Positions 45,885-55,131 of a stretch of DNA of 64,000 bases are shown one piece after another. Numbering within the stretch: position 1 is the stretch's first letter; every line of letters begins with the position of its first letter. The translations under genes and the position numbers were made by a program. Origin of the DNA: CAZUNO01 sp964621445 [NCBI: Candidatus Hadarchaeota archaeon] (GTDB taxonomy: Archaea; CAYQAE01; CAYVLA01); contig CAZUNO010000006.1 in the NCBI GenBank assembly GCA_964621445.1, forward strand, positions 22,011 to 86,010. The letters run 5' to 3'. The notes beneath the pieces are model-generated. The model saw only the letters and a list, made by a program, of their open reading frames with translations. It was not told the DNA's origin and searched no databases.

Positions 45885-45946
45885 GGAAACACACCCTGGT
45901 TAGAAGTAATATCTCCCGTAAATGTGTTCTCCAGATGGCAGTGAGA

Positions 45947-45972
45947 TTATTTTTATCAATGCGGTATACCGC
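45947..45972 (+). promoter_or_regulatory. TATA box with adjoining 12-bp perfect palindrome
   Basis: ATTATTTTTA (45947-45956) is followed by GCGGTATACCGC at 45961-45972, an exact palindrome with no spacer. The palindrome lies between the TATA box and the predicted transcription start near 45979, where a bound repressor would block transcription. It controls the gene at 46025; the divergent PHP gene starts 77 bp away. Confidence 0.55.
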
Positions 45973-46024
45973 CGGTTCCGGTTCGTTTCAGTCAACACAT
46001 AAGAAGCGTTCCGGGTATTAGTTA

Positions 46025-46939
46025 ATGGTGTTGGACTTGAGGTCAAAAAGGAGTTTATTGATAATTCTATTAGCCGTTCTGGCAGTAAGCATACCATTGG
46101 CAGTTCTGGGACAGGAATTGCTCGAGGGCGAGGAAACTGCTGAAGATGAGTCAACTGAATTAATGCTGATGGTCGAGAATAAAGAAGAGAAGGGCGAAGG
46201 TCCTCCCATGAGGCCTCCTTTACAGCCCAGGAAAAGGCGATGGCGTGAAGGCAAAGGGGGTATTTTGCCGGCCGAAAGGGTAGATGAGATTGTGGAAGAA
46301 CTTGACCTTACGGAACAGGAGAAGGCGAGATTGGAGGAGCTGATGGACGATATCGAGGTTCTTCATGATGAACTTGAGGAAAAGAGGACGGAAATATGGG
46401 AGATCCTAAAGCCAAAACTGAAGGAGAGAGCGGAGCAGGAACGGGATGAATGTCAGGAAGCGTCCGATGAAGTAAAGGATATGGCTGACGAGATAAAGGA
46501 ACTGTACGAGAAGCTCAAGGAAGCCATAGCTGACGGAGAGGATTCTGAAGCGGAGGAGATAAAGGAGGAAATCGCTGAGAAAAGGGAGGCTCTCAGGGAT
46601 ATGTTCAGGGAACGGGTTGATGAATGCCGGGGTCCCTGGCAACGCAGAATTCGCGAGAAAGTTGAAAAGGTGAGATCAAGGAGAGATCTAGGGGAAATCG
46701 TCAGGAAAGCGTTGAGTGAAATCAAGGAATCAGACGATGAGGATTCTATCTCGCCCATAAAACAACGAATCTCGGATATTCGAGAGGGAATTCAACAGGC
46801 AATGAAGAGTGGTGATGAGGAATCATTGGATGAACTTCGGAATAGAATCAGGGAAATTGCGAATGATATACGTTCCTATTTGGATGATAGAGGACTACGT
46901 TGCCCCTTCGCTGAGTGTACGGAGTCCGCTGGTGACTGA
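46025..46939 (+). CDS. Exported Spy/CpxP-like coiled-coil protein
   Basis: A 304-residue protein. The N-terminal ~30 residues are a signal peptide. An acidic stretch (EGEETAEDEST) and a basic one (QPRKRRWREGKGG) follow. The rest is highly charged helix, with DLTEQEKARLEELMDDIE, similar to the LTxxQ motif of Spy/CpxP-type stress proteins, and long coiled coils. Three cysteine positions occur (RDECQEAS, VDECRGPW, RCPFAEC). A chaperone or metal-stress role outside the cell is only suggested. The next gene follows 19 bp later, so they form a pair controlled by the palindromic promoter. Confidence 0.6.
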   Translation: MVLDLRSKRSLLIILLAVLAVSIPLAVLGQELLEGEETAEDESTELMLMVENKEEKGEGPPMRPPLQPRKRRWREGKGGILPAERVDEIVEELDLTEQEKARLEELMDDIEVLHDELEEKRTEIWEILKPKLKERAEQERDECQEASDEVKDMADEIKELYEKLKEAIADGEDSEAEEIKEEIAEKREALRDMFRERVDECRGPWQRRIREKVEKVRSRRDLGEIVRKALSEIKESDDEDSISPIKQRISDIREGIQQAMKSGDEESLDELRNRIREIANDIRSYLDDRGLRCPFAECTESAGD

Positions 46940-46958
46940 TGATCGAGATGGGTAAATA

Positions 46959-47615
46959 ATGGAAAAGAAAAAGCGATTGGCGATCATAGTAACCATTCTT
47001 GCGATCCTCCTGATTACAATGGCAATATTTGCCATAAGGAACATCAGGAGTAGGGATAAGGACCTATCCGATTTTCTCGCGGATATATCCGAGGGAGATG
47101 GAGATATGTCGATGGCCGGCGCACCCGCGGTCTTACTTGAGAAGGAATCCGAGAAAGGTTACGAATCACCTCCCGAGGAGGGCAAGGTGTTTATCGTGAA
47201 CCGTAAATATGCGGATCCCGTAACCGTGCGGAGAGCGATGAAGGCAAGAGGTGAAAGGTTTTGGTCCAGGGTAGCAGATGGTGTGAGGAGAGGTGCCCGG
47301 GGTTTCATATGGGTTGGGGGAGAGCCATATCTGCTAGGTCCTTTCAGCTTGGAGGACGGGAGTGGAAGGGCTCATCTTTTGAAAATCGGAACCCAGAAGC
47401 CGGTTGTAGCCGGGGAGATCAACATTAATTCCGTGCAGGGAGAGGTTATAAGCGCTACCCTTCGATTAAAAGACAGGGGATCCTATGACGTATTCATAGC
47501 CCGAGAACATCCCAATGTGACGCTGCTTTTCGAGGAAGTAAGGGAAAGAAACCCGAGTGATAGGAATGATGCGCTTAAAGCGATCTTAGCCTCCTACGGG
47601 AAAGAGTCAGGATAA
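46959..47615 (+). CDS. N-terminally anchored membrane protein, unknown
   Basis: A 218-residue protein not recognised. Residues ~7-27 form one transmembrane helix, followed by ~190 residues predicted outside, rich in charged residues and beta strands (GFIWVGGEPYLLGPF, ISATLRLKDRGSYDVFI). It lies 19 bp after the coiled-coil protein and probably shares its transcript and its regulation. Confidence 0.6.
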   Translation: MEKKKRLAIIVTILAILLITMAIFAIRNIRSRDKDLSDFLADISEGDGDMSMAGAPAVLLEKESEKGYESPPEEGKVFIVNRKYADPVTVRRAMKARGERFWSRVADGVRRGARGFIWVGGEPYLLGPFSLEDGSGRAHLLKIGTQKPVVAGEININSVQGEVISATLRLKDRGSYDVFIAREHPNVTLLFEEVRERNPSDRNDALKAILASYGKESG

Positions 47616-47697
47616 GCTGCTTCCGCAAATAGACTTAAGCCATTGGTAACGATGATCAGCCTGGGGGGCTCATATCTGGTAGAGAGCTTTACGTGAG

Positions 47698-47710
47698 CCA
47701 GGAAACCTGG
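47698..47710. repeat. Short inverted repeat before the 63-residue gene
   Basis: CCAGG-AAA-CCTGG lies 10 bp before the start of the small gene at 47721. GGCTCA (47667-47672) and TGAGCC (47694-47699) upstream are also complementary. Together they could form a small RNA structure in the leader; no known riboswitch is recognised. Confidence 0.3.
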
Positions 47711-47720
47711 TTATGAAATC

Positions 47721-47912
47721 ATGGAAATAAAACTAGAGGTGGATGGACGCGAGCTGGTGATGAATAGGTTTGTTAGGGAAATACTAACTTCAATGGTCAC
47801 CTGCGCTGTTTTCAATCTCCAGAGAGCGAAGGAAAATGCTGAGAGCAAAGAGATGATCGGTGATAATTGGATGAGCATAGAACTGGAAATATGCAAACAG
47901 TCTGATAATTAA
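47721..47912 (+). CDS. Small conserved archaeal-type protein
   Basis: A 63-residue protein beginning MEIKLEVDGRELVMNRFVREIL. This resembles a short archaeal family I recall, in which an MEIK-type strand and a VNGxxVPLNxFV segment are followed by a helix. The C-terminus here (NWMSIELEICKQSDN) differs from the usual SLKG-like end. Function unknown. It lies between the membrane-protein gene and hisH on the same strand. Confidence 0.6.
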   Translation: MEIKLEVDGRELVMNRFVREILTSMVTCAVFNLQRAKENAESKEMIGDNWMSIELEICKQSDN

Positions 47913-47995
47913 TTTCTGAAAGAATATCTCCCTTCATGCAGAGATTCCATTTTGTAGTGGATAAACTTAAACGGTTGATCGCATATGGGTGATCG

Positions 47996-48604
47996 ATGAA
48001 ACCGTCCATTGGCATCCTTGACTGTGGCTCGGGCAACCTAAGAAGCGTTGAAAAGGCGTTTCGTCATCAAGGCTCAAAGCCTGAGGTGTCAGGAAAGATT
48101 GAACTGGAATGGGATGGACTGGTCCTGCCAGGTGTTGGAGCCTTCGGACATGCCATGGCCAACTTGGAAAAGGTTAGAGATGACATCATAACCTATGTGG
48201 AGACTGGAAAACCCTTCCTGGGAATATGTCTTGGTCTGCAGGTTCTTTTTGAGAGCAGCGAAGAGGACCCCGATTCCTCTGGGCTCGGTCTCATCAAGGG
48301 CCAAGTGGTAAGGATCAGGGGGAATAAGGTACCTCATATGGGCTGGAATTCGTTAGATATTAAAATAAAATCTAAAATATTGAATGAAATAAAAACTGGA
48401 GAGTATTTATATTTTGTCCATTCCTATCACGGTGAGCCCGAGGAGGAAGTAACGGTTGCCTCCTGCAGGTACCAGGGCCAGGATTTGACGGCATGTCTGG
48501 AGAGGGATAACATCCACGCTTGTCAGTTTCATCCCGAAAAGAGTGGGGTCCTGGGGCTCCGGATTATTAGCAATTTCGTGGAGATATCCTCTGGAGGGTG
48601 CTGA
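47996..48604 (+). CDS. hisH: Imidazole glycerol phosphate synthase glutamine amidotransferase subunit HisH
   Basis: A 202-residue class I glutamine amidotransferase: nucleophile elbow GICLGLQ, PHMGWN, a FVHSYH segment and the FHPEKSG motif with catalytic His and Glu. It provides ammonia to HisF in histidine and purine-intermediate synthesis. A TATA-like ATAAACTTAAA ~30 bp upstream predicts a nearly leaderless transcript. It overlaps the following hisF start by one base (TGATG). Confidence 0.93.
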   Translation: MKPSIGILDCGSGNLRSVEKAFRHQGSKPEVSGKIELEWDGLVLPGVGAFGHAMANLEKVRDDIITYVETGKPFLGICLGLQVLFESSEEDPDSSGLGLIKGQVVRIRGNKVPHMGWNSLDIKIKSKILNEIKTGEYLYFVHSYHGEPEEEVTVASCRYQGQDLTACLERDNIHACQFHPEKSGVLGLRIISNFVEISSGGC

Positions 48605-49440
48605 TGGGTCTAGCAAAGAGGATAATTCCCTGTCTTGACTGCGACTTGGCGGTTCCAGGGGGCAGAGTGATCAAAGGCGTGAAGTTCAAGAGACATGTGT
48701 ATGCTGGGAACCCCGTGGAGAGGGCCAAGATGTATGACGATCAGGGAGCCGATGAGATCACTTTCCTGGATGTAACGGCCTCGCACGAGAGGAGGAGGAC
48801 AATGAGCGATGTCGTTGAGCGTACCACCGATCATGTGTTCATCCCAGTGACCGTTGGGGGAGGTATACGCAAGGTGGAGGATTTCGTCAGAATGCTAAGG
48901 GCGGGTGCGGACAAGTGTTCGATTAACACCGCTGCGATTGAAAATCCCCAGATTTTAGGGAAGGCGGCGGAGGTAGTTGGATCTCAGGCCGTGGTTATTT
49001 CAATTGATGCCCAGAGACGCCCGGCGGAGACCGGCAGCCCGGACACAACGGTCATAGACACCCAATGGGGACCAAGCTGGTATGAGTGCATTACCTATGG
49101 GGGCCGAAAGGAGACCGGTATTGATGCCATATCCTGGGCCGGGCAGGCGGAGGACCTGGGTGCAGGGGAGATTTTGCTAAACAGCATAGAGACCGATGGA
49201 ATGCAATCCGGATACGATTGGGCATTAACAAGGGAGGTATCGGAGCTGGTCGATATACCGGTGATAGCCTCCGGGGGGTGCGGCAAACCCGATGATTTCT
49301 ACCAGGCATTTGACAGGGGAAAGGCCCATGCAGCCCTGGCTGCTAGCATCTTCCATTTCGATAAATACACGGTCGGAGATATCAAGAGGTACCTGGAGGA
49401 AAAAGGTGTTAGTGTCAGGCCTCCGGAACCCGGGAACTAG
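48604..49440 (+). CDS. hisF: Imidazole glycerol phosphate synthase cyclase subunit HisF
   Basis: A 278-residue TIM barrel that closes the imidazole ring of imidazole glycerol phosphate. Catalytic Asp12 lies in PCLDCD and the second aspartate in [10 protein letters not shown]. The loop between PGGRVIKG and the helix, and the insertion [20 protein letters not shown], match the longer HisF type. [18 protein letters not shown] and [11 protein letters not shown] are typical. GGAGG lies 6 nt before the ATG at 48604, which decides this start. It is coupled to hisH and convergent with carA (4-bp overlap). Confidence 0.93.
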   Translation: MGLAKRIIPCLDCDLAVPGGRVIKGVKFKRHVYAGNPVERAKMYDDQGADEITFLDVTASHERRRTMSDVVERTTDHVFIPVTVGGGIRKVEDFVRMLRAGADKCSINTAAIENPQILGKAAEVVGSQAVVISIDAQRRPAETGSPDTTVIDTQWGPSWYECITYGGRKETGIDAISWAGQAEDLGAGEILLNSIETDGMQSGYDWALTREVSELVDIPVIASGGCGKPDDFYQAFDRGKAHAALAASIFHFDKYTVGDIKRYLEEKGVSVRPPEPGN

Positions 49441-50573
49441 GGAAGCGATTTTATGAAACTGTCGAACAGAAACATGGAGTCGTGGGGACCTGGAGTGGCC
49501 TCGGGGTGGAATTGGATGGTTACGATCTGGTAGTCCTGATGGACAAGCCCCTCGATACTGCCGTCATTCAGGTTCTTCATGGTTATTCTAAGTCCCGTGT
49601 TCTCCAGCGATTCTGGGTCAATGCTGAAGCCGTGGTTCTGAGTGGTGATATAGACCTTGTTCCGGACCATGTCCTTAACAGGGTGGTTACCGCCCCTGTG
49701 ACCGAATCTCATCTTGTAGGTAGTGGCACCCAGGGCCATGGCGGTTAATTGATGGCCCATGCAGATGCTCATGATTGGGAAATCGGGAGCAAGGTCCTTG
49801 ATCGTTTCTATGGTCACCTTTACTCTAGAGGGGTCCCCTGGTCCGTTGCTCACCATTACAAAATCCGGTTCGTAAGAGGCGACCTGATCCGGCGTTGAGT
49901 CGTAGGGTAGGACAACGACATCCGCGCCCCGCTTGGCAATTCTGGTAACTATGCTCCTTTTCATGCCGCAATCGATGATGGCACACCTTTTTCCTGCCTT
50001 GAGGTCAACGACCCCGGTTACTTTTTTGCAGTCCCCAACCCGGTAAAATTGGGGTCTATCGGGTGATACAAGCGGTACGAAATCAAAATCCGAAAGGGGA
50101 GGTCTTTCCTCGGCATCTTTCACCAGCTCCTGGGCGTCGATTGCCTTATCTGAGACCTCGAGCGCCGCGTTCATGACCCCTTTATCCCGGATATTGATGG
50201 TTATCTCTCTGGTGTCAACTCCTTGAATACCCGGAACCCCGTTCTTCTCAAGGTATTCATGGATGGTCATGGATTTGTGCCTATGACTAGGGTGTTCACA
50301 TGCCTCTCTCACGATAAAGCCGGAAGGCTGTATATGGTCGGACTCAAATCTATCAGGATGGGATTCTGGATCGGCTACGCCGTAGTTACCGATCATTGGA
50401 TAGGTCATCATCAGGAGCTGACCGACAAAGCTGGGGTCAGTAAGCGTTTCCTCATATCCAGTCATGGTTGTATCAAAGACAAGTTCGCCTACTGCTCTTC
50501 CCATAGCGCCAAACCCCTTTCCCTTGTATATTGATCCATCAGCCAGGGCCAGGACAGCGTTGAGCTCTTCCAT
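49437..50573 (-). CDS. carA: Carbamoyl phosphate synthetase small subunit
   Basis: A 378-residue protein. The N-terminal domain starts [17 protein letters not shown] and includes [16 protein letters not shown]. The C-terminal glutaminase has SNGPGDPS, nucleophile SICMGHQ, THNHG-like [10 protein letters not shown] and the FHPEATPGP motif. It hydrolyses glutamine for carbamoyl phosphate, leading to pyrimidines and arginine. carB is not in this window, so the subunits are not adjacent downstream of it. A TATA-like AAATAAG ~35 bp upstream is plausible. Confidence 0.95.
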   Translation of the reverse strand: MEELNAVLALADGSIYKGKGFGAMGRAVGELVFDTTMTGYEETLTDPSFVGQLLMMTYPMIGNYGVADPESHPDRFESDHIQPSGFIVREACEHPSHRHKSMTIHEYLEKNGVPGIQGVDTREITINIRDKGVMNAALEVSDKAIDAQELVKDAEERPPLSDFDFVPLVSPDRPQFYRVGDCKKVTGVVDLKAGKRCAIIDCGMKRSIVTRIAKRGADVVVLPYDSTPDQVASYEPDFVMVSNGPGDPSRVKVTIETIKDLAPDFPIMSICMGHQLTAMALGATTYKMRFGHRGGNHPVKDMVRNKVYITTQNHGFSIDPESLENTGLRITMKNLNDGSIEGLVHQDYQIVTIQFHPEATPGPHDSMFLFDSFIKSLP

Positions 50574-50658
50574 GTTAATTCCACTGCCGACTAATCCGGA
50601 TGTGCTTATTTGTCTTTCCCGGAGAGCTCCTCATCGCTAACCTGAGGTAGGTGGCCCT

Positions 50659-51321
50659 CTATTCATTGAGTCTAAAATCAAGGAGAGATTCTATTTCCCT
50701 GCTCTTCTTAGGGCCCAATCCCTCGATTTCGGATATTTCCTCGCCCGAGATGTGGAAGAGGTTTCTAAGACATTTGATTTTTTCGAGAATTCTTCCTGCG
50801 AGAACCGGTCCGATGCCGGGAAACGATGCCAGTATGGCCAATGCGTACTCCTTTTTGGTGTAAGACCTGCACCTGGGTATGGCTATTCCCAAGGTGGGTC
50901 CCTGTGACCAATTCCTTTTGGCGAGTAGGGAGATCAAAAGAGCGGACCGGCGTACATCCGGGGTGTGCAGGACCTTTACAGGGGAGGAGAGGGTGATTTT
51001 GGATAGGTAGCCATAATAAGATTTAATGTTGAACTCCCTGGGAAATCCCATTGTCCTGCCTTCAATGAGCAGAATCGGGATCTCATGCATTTCGGCCATG
51101 TATTTGAGCTGGCGATCGAGCCTTCCCGAATACATGGAGGATAAAAAGTCCGAGAGGGTCTTCCTCTCAATGCATGCCGAATCGGATATAACATAATCGC
51201 CGCATGTTAATGCTCTACATTCAGGGTTTACACCCAGTCTGTTCAGAGCCCTTCTCATCTGGGGCGGTTCATAGGTATCAATGACCAGATTCCGTTCAGG
51301 GCAGGTTGGGGAGCTGCGCAC
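50659..51321 (-). CDS. XPF/ERCC4-type nuclease with HhH domain
   Basis: A 220-residue structure-specific nuclease. The ERCC4 core has VIDTYEPP, then GDYVISDSACIERKTLSDF (GDxxxERKxxxD motif; the metal ligands and lysine are present). The last ~65 residues form a double helix-hairpin-helix (FPGIGPVLAGRIL and IEGLGPKKSREI). No helicase is attached, unlike Hef of many euryarchaea, but like the short XPF of crenarchaea and Thermoplasma relatives. The first motif is VIDTYE instead of the usual VDxRE. It should cut branched DNA in repair, usually together with PCNA. Confidence 0.88.
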   Translation of the reverse strand: MRSSPTCPERNLVIDTYEPPQMRRALNRLGVNPECRALTCGDYVISDSACIERKTLSDFLSSMYSGRLDRQLKYMAEMHEIPILLIEGRTMGFPREFNIKSYYGYLSKITLSSPVKVLHTPDVRRSALLISLLAKRNWSQGPTLGIAIPRCRSYTKKEYALAILASFPGIGPVLAGRILEKIKCLRNLFHISGEEISEIEGLGPKKSREIESLLDFRLNE

Positions 51322-51405
51322 ACCACGATATCCAATTGCCGAAATGTAATATGAAATTTTTCCAGAGTTGAGTTTAAGGATGTTTAAGCTTTAGTTGGAT
51401 GAGGG

Positions 51406-51413
51406 TAAATAAG
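51406..51413 (+). promoter_or_regulatory. TATA box for glutamate dehydrogenase
   Basis: TAAATAAG is centred 28 bp before TTG 51438 and predicts transcription starting at the start codon. This supports a leaderless TTG start. Confidence 0.5.
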
Positions 51414-51437
51414 GACCAGGATTGGTGAGCATTAATA

Positions 51438-52757
51438 TTGGTTCAGCAACCGGCAATACCCATGCCAATGCCTAAGGGAGACATGCAGCTGATGATCGGC
51501 ATGGGGGAACCACCTACGAGGTCAGTTGAAATGATAAGGAGGGCCGGGGAAAGTTTGGGATTGGATGAACGAATAATCACAGAGCTAGTAAGTCCCCAGG
51601 AGGTAAAGATATTCAGGGTACCAACCAAGACCCTGGGAAGGGTAATCATTCACTGGGGATGTATGTCCCTCCACAATAATGCAAGGGGCCCCTATAAGGG
51701 AGGTATAAGGTTAACCGAGAATGTTACCCTGTGGGAAACGGTTGAGCTTTCTCGCCTAATGACCCTGAAGACGGCGGTCAATGACATCGAATTGGGAGGG
51801 GGTAAGACCGGTATCAGGGTTGATATGCCCAAGATGTACCGGATTTTCAATCGACGGCCCCGGGACCCGGATTTTGAGAGGATAATTCGTATTGATGTGA
51901 TGGAGTACTTCGCATACCATTTCCGAGAGATCTTTGCCAGTCACGAATACGTACCAGCCCCGGATGTGAACACCGGCGGGGAAGAGATGGCCGTGATCTT
52001 CAACCAGACCATGGACCCGGCCTCGGTTACCGGGAAGCCATCAGGCGTCCACGGGTGGCTCCCGGGTAGAAGAGAGGCCACAGGAAGGGGGTGTTTTGAG
52101 GTTTGCCGGTTGGCCTCTGAGCATCAATTGGATAAGGACCTATCGGAGTGCAGAGTAGCAATTCAGGGATTCGGCAACGTCGGGGGCTGGGCGGCAAGGT
52201 TCCTATATGAGAATGGAGCGGATATAATAGCAGTTACCGATTCGCGCGGGGGTGCATATGATAAGGATGGTCTTGATATCCCAGGGCTCAAGGAATACAA
52301 GAAGGAGCAGGGAATGGTGTCCGGTTTCTCGGGAGAGATCGGAAATGAGGACCTATTCAAGCTAGACACCGATATCACCATACCGGCCGCGCTTGGCGGG
52401 GCAATTAACAAGGGAAACGCCGGGGATATCAACTCGGACATAGTTGTGGAGGGCGCAAACATGCCGGTGACCTGCGAGGGAATGAGAATCCTGGAAAGGA
52501 AAGGGGTGCGCGTGGTCCCCGATATCATTGCCAATGCGGGCGGGGTCATAGCTTCCATGGAGGAGTATTCGGGATCGCTTTCAGCGGTTAAGACCCCGAA
52601 GTCCAAGGTTTTCGATGTCATAGGTGACAGAATCGAGAGTAGCTACCTCGACGCCCTGGATTTTGCGGAAAGCGAGGATATTGAGTTGGCTGATGCAGCC
52701 GTACAGATAGCCACTGAGCGGGTTTATGAGGTCATGAAGAAGAGAAGCCTGATCTGA
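51438..52757 (+). CDS. Glutamate dehydrogenase (Glu/Leu/Phe/Val dehydrogenase family)
   Basis: A 439-residue enzyme linking 2-oxoglutarate and glutamate. Typical blocks: NARGPYKGGIRL (with the following T), AVNDIELGGGKTGI, PAPDVNTGGEEM, and the Rossmann motif VAIQGFGNVGGWAARFLYENGA. The catalytic lysine lies in GGGKTG. The chain length is that of hexameric GDHs. A TTG start with a TATA box 28 bp upstream is chosen. The aldo/keto reductase follows ~50 bp later. Confidence 0.93.
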   Translation: MVQQPAIPMPMPKGDMQLMIGMGEPPTRSVEMIRRAGESLGLDERIITELVSPQEVKIFRVPTKTLGRVIIHWGCMSLHNNARGPYKGGIRLTENVTLWETVELSRLMTLKTAVNDIELGGGKTGIRVDMPKMYRIFNRRPRDPDFERIIRIDVMEYFAYHFREIFASHEYVPAPDVNTGGEEMAVIFNQTMDPASVTGKPSGVHGWLPGRREATGRGCFEVCRLASEHQLDKDLSECRVAIQGFGNVGGWAARFLYENGADIIAVTDSRGGAYDKDGLDIPGLKEYKKEQGMVSGFSGEIGNEDLFKLDTDITIPAALGGAINKGNAGDINSDIVVEGANMPVTCEGMRILERKGVRVVPDIIANAGGVIASMEEYSGSLSAVKTPKSKVFDVIGDRIESSYLDALDFAESEDIELADAAVQIATERVYEVMKKRSLI

Positions 52758-52810
52758 AATTTTAAAAGGGAACATTATTTTGATACCGACCTAATGGTTA
52801 GGTGATAAAC

Positions 52811-53914
52811 ATGGAGTACAAGACTCTTGGTAGTACAGGACTTGAGGTTTCGGTAATCGGATTTGGTTCCATAAAGCTCCCAATGCTGACCCAGGGAAAG
52901 GCCACCGAGGTAATTAACAGGGAGCTCGATCTTGGTGTAAATTTCATCGACACGGCTAGAGCCTACGGTGATAGCGAGAGAAAGGTGGGAGTTGCCACCA
53001 AGGGAAGAAGGGATGATTTCTACCTGGCCACTAAGACGAATCAGAGAACTGTGGAGGAGGCTAAAAAGGACCTCCGGACCAGCCTATCCGAACTAGATAT
53101 GAACAAGATCGACCTCTGGCAACTTCACACGGTGAGCGACCGTGATCTCTGGAAGAAGGTTATGGGGCCTGGCGGAGCACTGGAGGCAGCCAAATGGGCC
53201 AAGAAAGAGGGATATGTGGATCATATAGGAATCACCATACATCGTGACCTCAGCGTCATGCGAGATGCTATCGAGTCCGGGGAATTCGAGACCATCATGG
53301 TTGCCTACTCCATAATTGACCAGGAGGGAGTTGAGGATGAGATACTTCCCCTGGCAAAGGACCATGACATGGGGGTAATAGTCATGAAACCACTCTCGGG
53401 GGGAATGATGGTAACCCCCACCGAGGAGGATGAACCCAAGCCGGAATATGATCCCATAGTTAGAGGAAACCTCAGGTACATAATCTCCAATCCTGCAGTA
53501 ACCACCACGATACCGGGGATCCGTCGGCTGTCAGAGGTGGAGGAGAACTGTGCAGTGGGGGAGAGTACCGAACCTTTGAGCGAAGAGGAACACGCCGAGC
53601 TTATGAAGAAGATCGGTCAAATGGGAATGTCCTTTAGATACGAGCAGACGTGCCTGGGCTGCGGGTATTGCCTGCCCTGCCCAAACGGGATAAACATTCC
53701 CGAGGTTTTCAAAGCCCTCCAGGAGTACCAGGGGTACCCGGACAATCTCAAGTACATGGGGCTGGAGACCTACAAGTCCCTTGAAGTCACCCCCGAGGTC
53801 TGTACAGAGTGCAGGCAATGCATGGAGAAGTGCCCCACCGGTTTTGATATCCCGGCAAGACTACAAGAGGCAAAAAAAGTGCTTGAGCAGGCAATCGAGG
53901 AGGAAGGCGGGTAG
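52811..53914 (+). CDS. Aldo/keto reductase with C-terminal ferredoxin domain
   Basis: A ~367-residue oxidoreductase. The barrel starts MEYKTLGSTGLEVSVIGFG; Asp, Tyr and Lys of the AKR tetrad are in FIDTARAYGDSE and LATKT, with WQLHTV. The C-terminal ~100 residues carry two iron-sulfur cysteine sets, CLGCGYCLPC and CTECRQCMEKC. Such proteins are common in archaea and anaerobes and probably use ferredoxin or NAD(P)H with unknown substrates. AGGTGA lies 6 nt before ATG 52811; a GTG at 52802 gives three more residues. Confidence 0.9.
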   Translation: MEYKTLGSTGLEVSVIGFGSIKLPMLTQGKATEVINRELDLGVNFIDTARAYGDSERKVGVATKGRRDDFYLATKTNQRTVEEAKKDLRTSLSELDMNKIDLWQLHTVSDRDLWKKVMGPGGALEAAKWAKKEGYVDHIGITIHRDLSVMRDAIESGEFETIMVAYSIIDQEGVEDEILPLAKDHDMGVIVMKPLSGGMMVTPTEEDEPKPEYDPIVRGNLRYIISNPAVTTTIPGIRRLSEVEENCAVGESTEPLSEEEHAELMKKIGQMGMSFRYEQTCLGCGYCLPCPNGINIPEVFKALQEYQGYPDNLKYMGLETYKSLEVTPEVCTECRQCMEKCPTGFDIPARLQEAKKVLEQAIEEEGG

Positions 53915-54018
53915 AGTCCAAGGTCCAGATTGATGGACTTTTTAAGTTAATGAGCCCGATTTAGGGGAAGAACCACGCGGAATATCTTGGTGGGACTTCA
54001 GGAAGCGATCTTGAACCC

Positions 54019-54996
54019 CTACGGGTTCGGATTTCGGAGAAAGGTGGCCCAATAAATGATAATGCAACCGATAGCGGCGCCCAGTATGGCCGATACGTTC
54101 TTGATCAGATCGGTATTCTCCGCTTTCCGTTCCCTTCTATCGGCCGCCTCCTGCAGTTCATTCAGGTGTTCCTTCCTGTTCTGGTAAAACTGGCTCGCCT
54201 GGTCGATGCTGTTTTCATACCTCTGTTCGGAGTTCCAAACCCACTCCAAGGAGTTGGTGAATAGGGTCTTGAATTCCAAATCATCCACGAAAAGACCATA
54301 GTAACTGGGCGCCCTGTGGAAATCATCGCCTCCGAAGGTAGCAAATGTGATGGAGAACCCCTCGTCAAGATACTTTACCATTGCCGGGGCGCCGGTGCTC
54401 TTCTCTGAAAATAGTATCTTATACTCGCCCGATTCCGGTTTCCTGGTCTGGATCTCATTGGCGGTCGTGTTGAAGTAAACGATTACCTTGTGCTGGGGTA
54501 TGCTGAAGGTTGAAACCCCCTCGGATATTTCGTCCTCTTCTTGCTTGATGAGCGTCATTATGAATTTTCTTTCCTCGGGGTTGTATTTTGGTGATCTATA
54601 TACATTTCCGAATATGGGGAACACGTTCTCGGAGGCGTTTTTGCTGGCAAGCTTTGATCCTGCAAAGCCCATCCCTATGAGACCTCCTCCACTCCCGAAG
54701 AAGGACTGTAAGGTGAGGTTCAGATCCTGTTGTATGTCGCTAGCAAGGGTTACCACCCCGACCTTGACGTCGGGGAAATACATGCTGACCTTGAAATCCT
54801 CGAGGGTATGGCATAGCCGTACCCGGGCTGGGTCAAATCTATCGTCCCCCTCGATCATTTCCTTAAGAGTATTCCCGTATTCTGGCGATTTTGGGGAGTA
54901 TATGAGAATAACGGGTTGAGTCTCATTGTCGACCTGGGCTGCGCAGATATTGGTGAAGATGATCATTGCCAAAAGAATGATGATGTTCTTGCGCAT
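54019..54996 (-). CDS. ThuA/GATase-like exported protein with C-terminal coiled coil and anchor
   Basis: A 325-residue protein. Signal peptide (~20 residues), a GATase1-like alpha/beta domain (VILIYSPKSP, GGGLIGMGFAGSKLASKN, FATFGGDD), a charged coiled coil (residues ~260-293, REHLNELQEAADRRERK-like) and one C-terminal transmembrane helix. The same order as the ThuA-like protein at 9218-10252, though sequences are well diverged and the ThuA GLHA histidine block is absent. A TATA-like ATACTTATC lies about 30 bp upstream. It is divergent from the 281-residue protein at 55132, which repeats the partner relation seen at 8363-10252. Function unknown. Confidence 0.7.
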   Translation of the reverse strand: MRKNIIILLAMIIFTNICAAQVDNETQPVILIYSPKSPEYGNTLKEMIEGDDRFDPARVRLCHTLEDFKVSMYFPDVKVGVVTLASDIQQDLNLTLQSFFGSGGGLIGMGFAGSKLASKNASENVFPIFGNVYRSPKYNPEERKFIMTLIKQEEDEISEGVSTFSIPQHKVIVYFNTTANEIQTRKPESGEYKILFSEKSTGAPAMVKYLDEGFSITFATFGGDDFHRAPSYYGLFVDDLEFKTLFTNSLEWVWNSEQRYENSIDQASQFYQNRKEHLNELQEAADRRERKAENTDLIKNVSAILGAAIGCIIIYWATFLRNPNP

Positions 54997-55131
54997 TGAC
55001 TTAGATCTGCTTATGCTCTCTGATAAGTATTTCGAGTTGATTGGGCTCCTGGCTTAATGGGGTATCGTTTTACGTGGAAAAGTACTTATAAGGTGGTAAT
55101 CAAGTTCCAAGTCCGGATGAGATGTTGAGCC

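Noticed and set aside
47651-47720. tRNA-like segment GCTC...TGGTAGAGAGC resembling a D-arm.
   Set aside because: No matching acceptor stem, anticodon arm or T-arm with TTCRANY could be placed; the likeness is limited to one arm.
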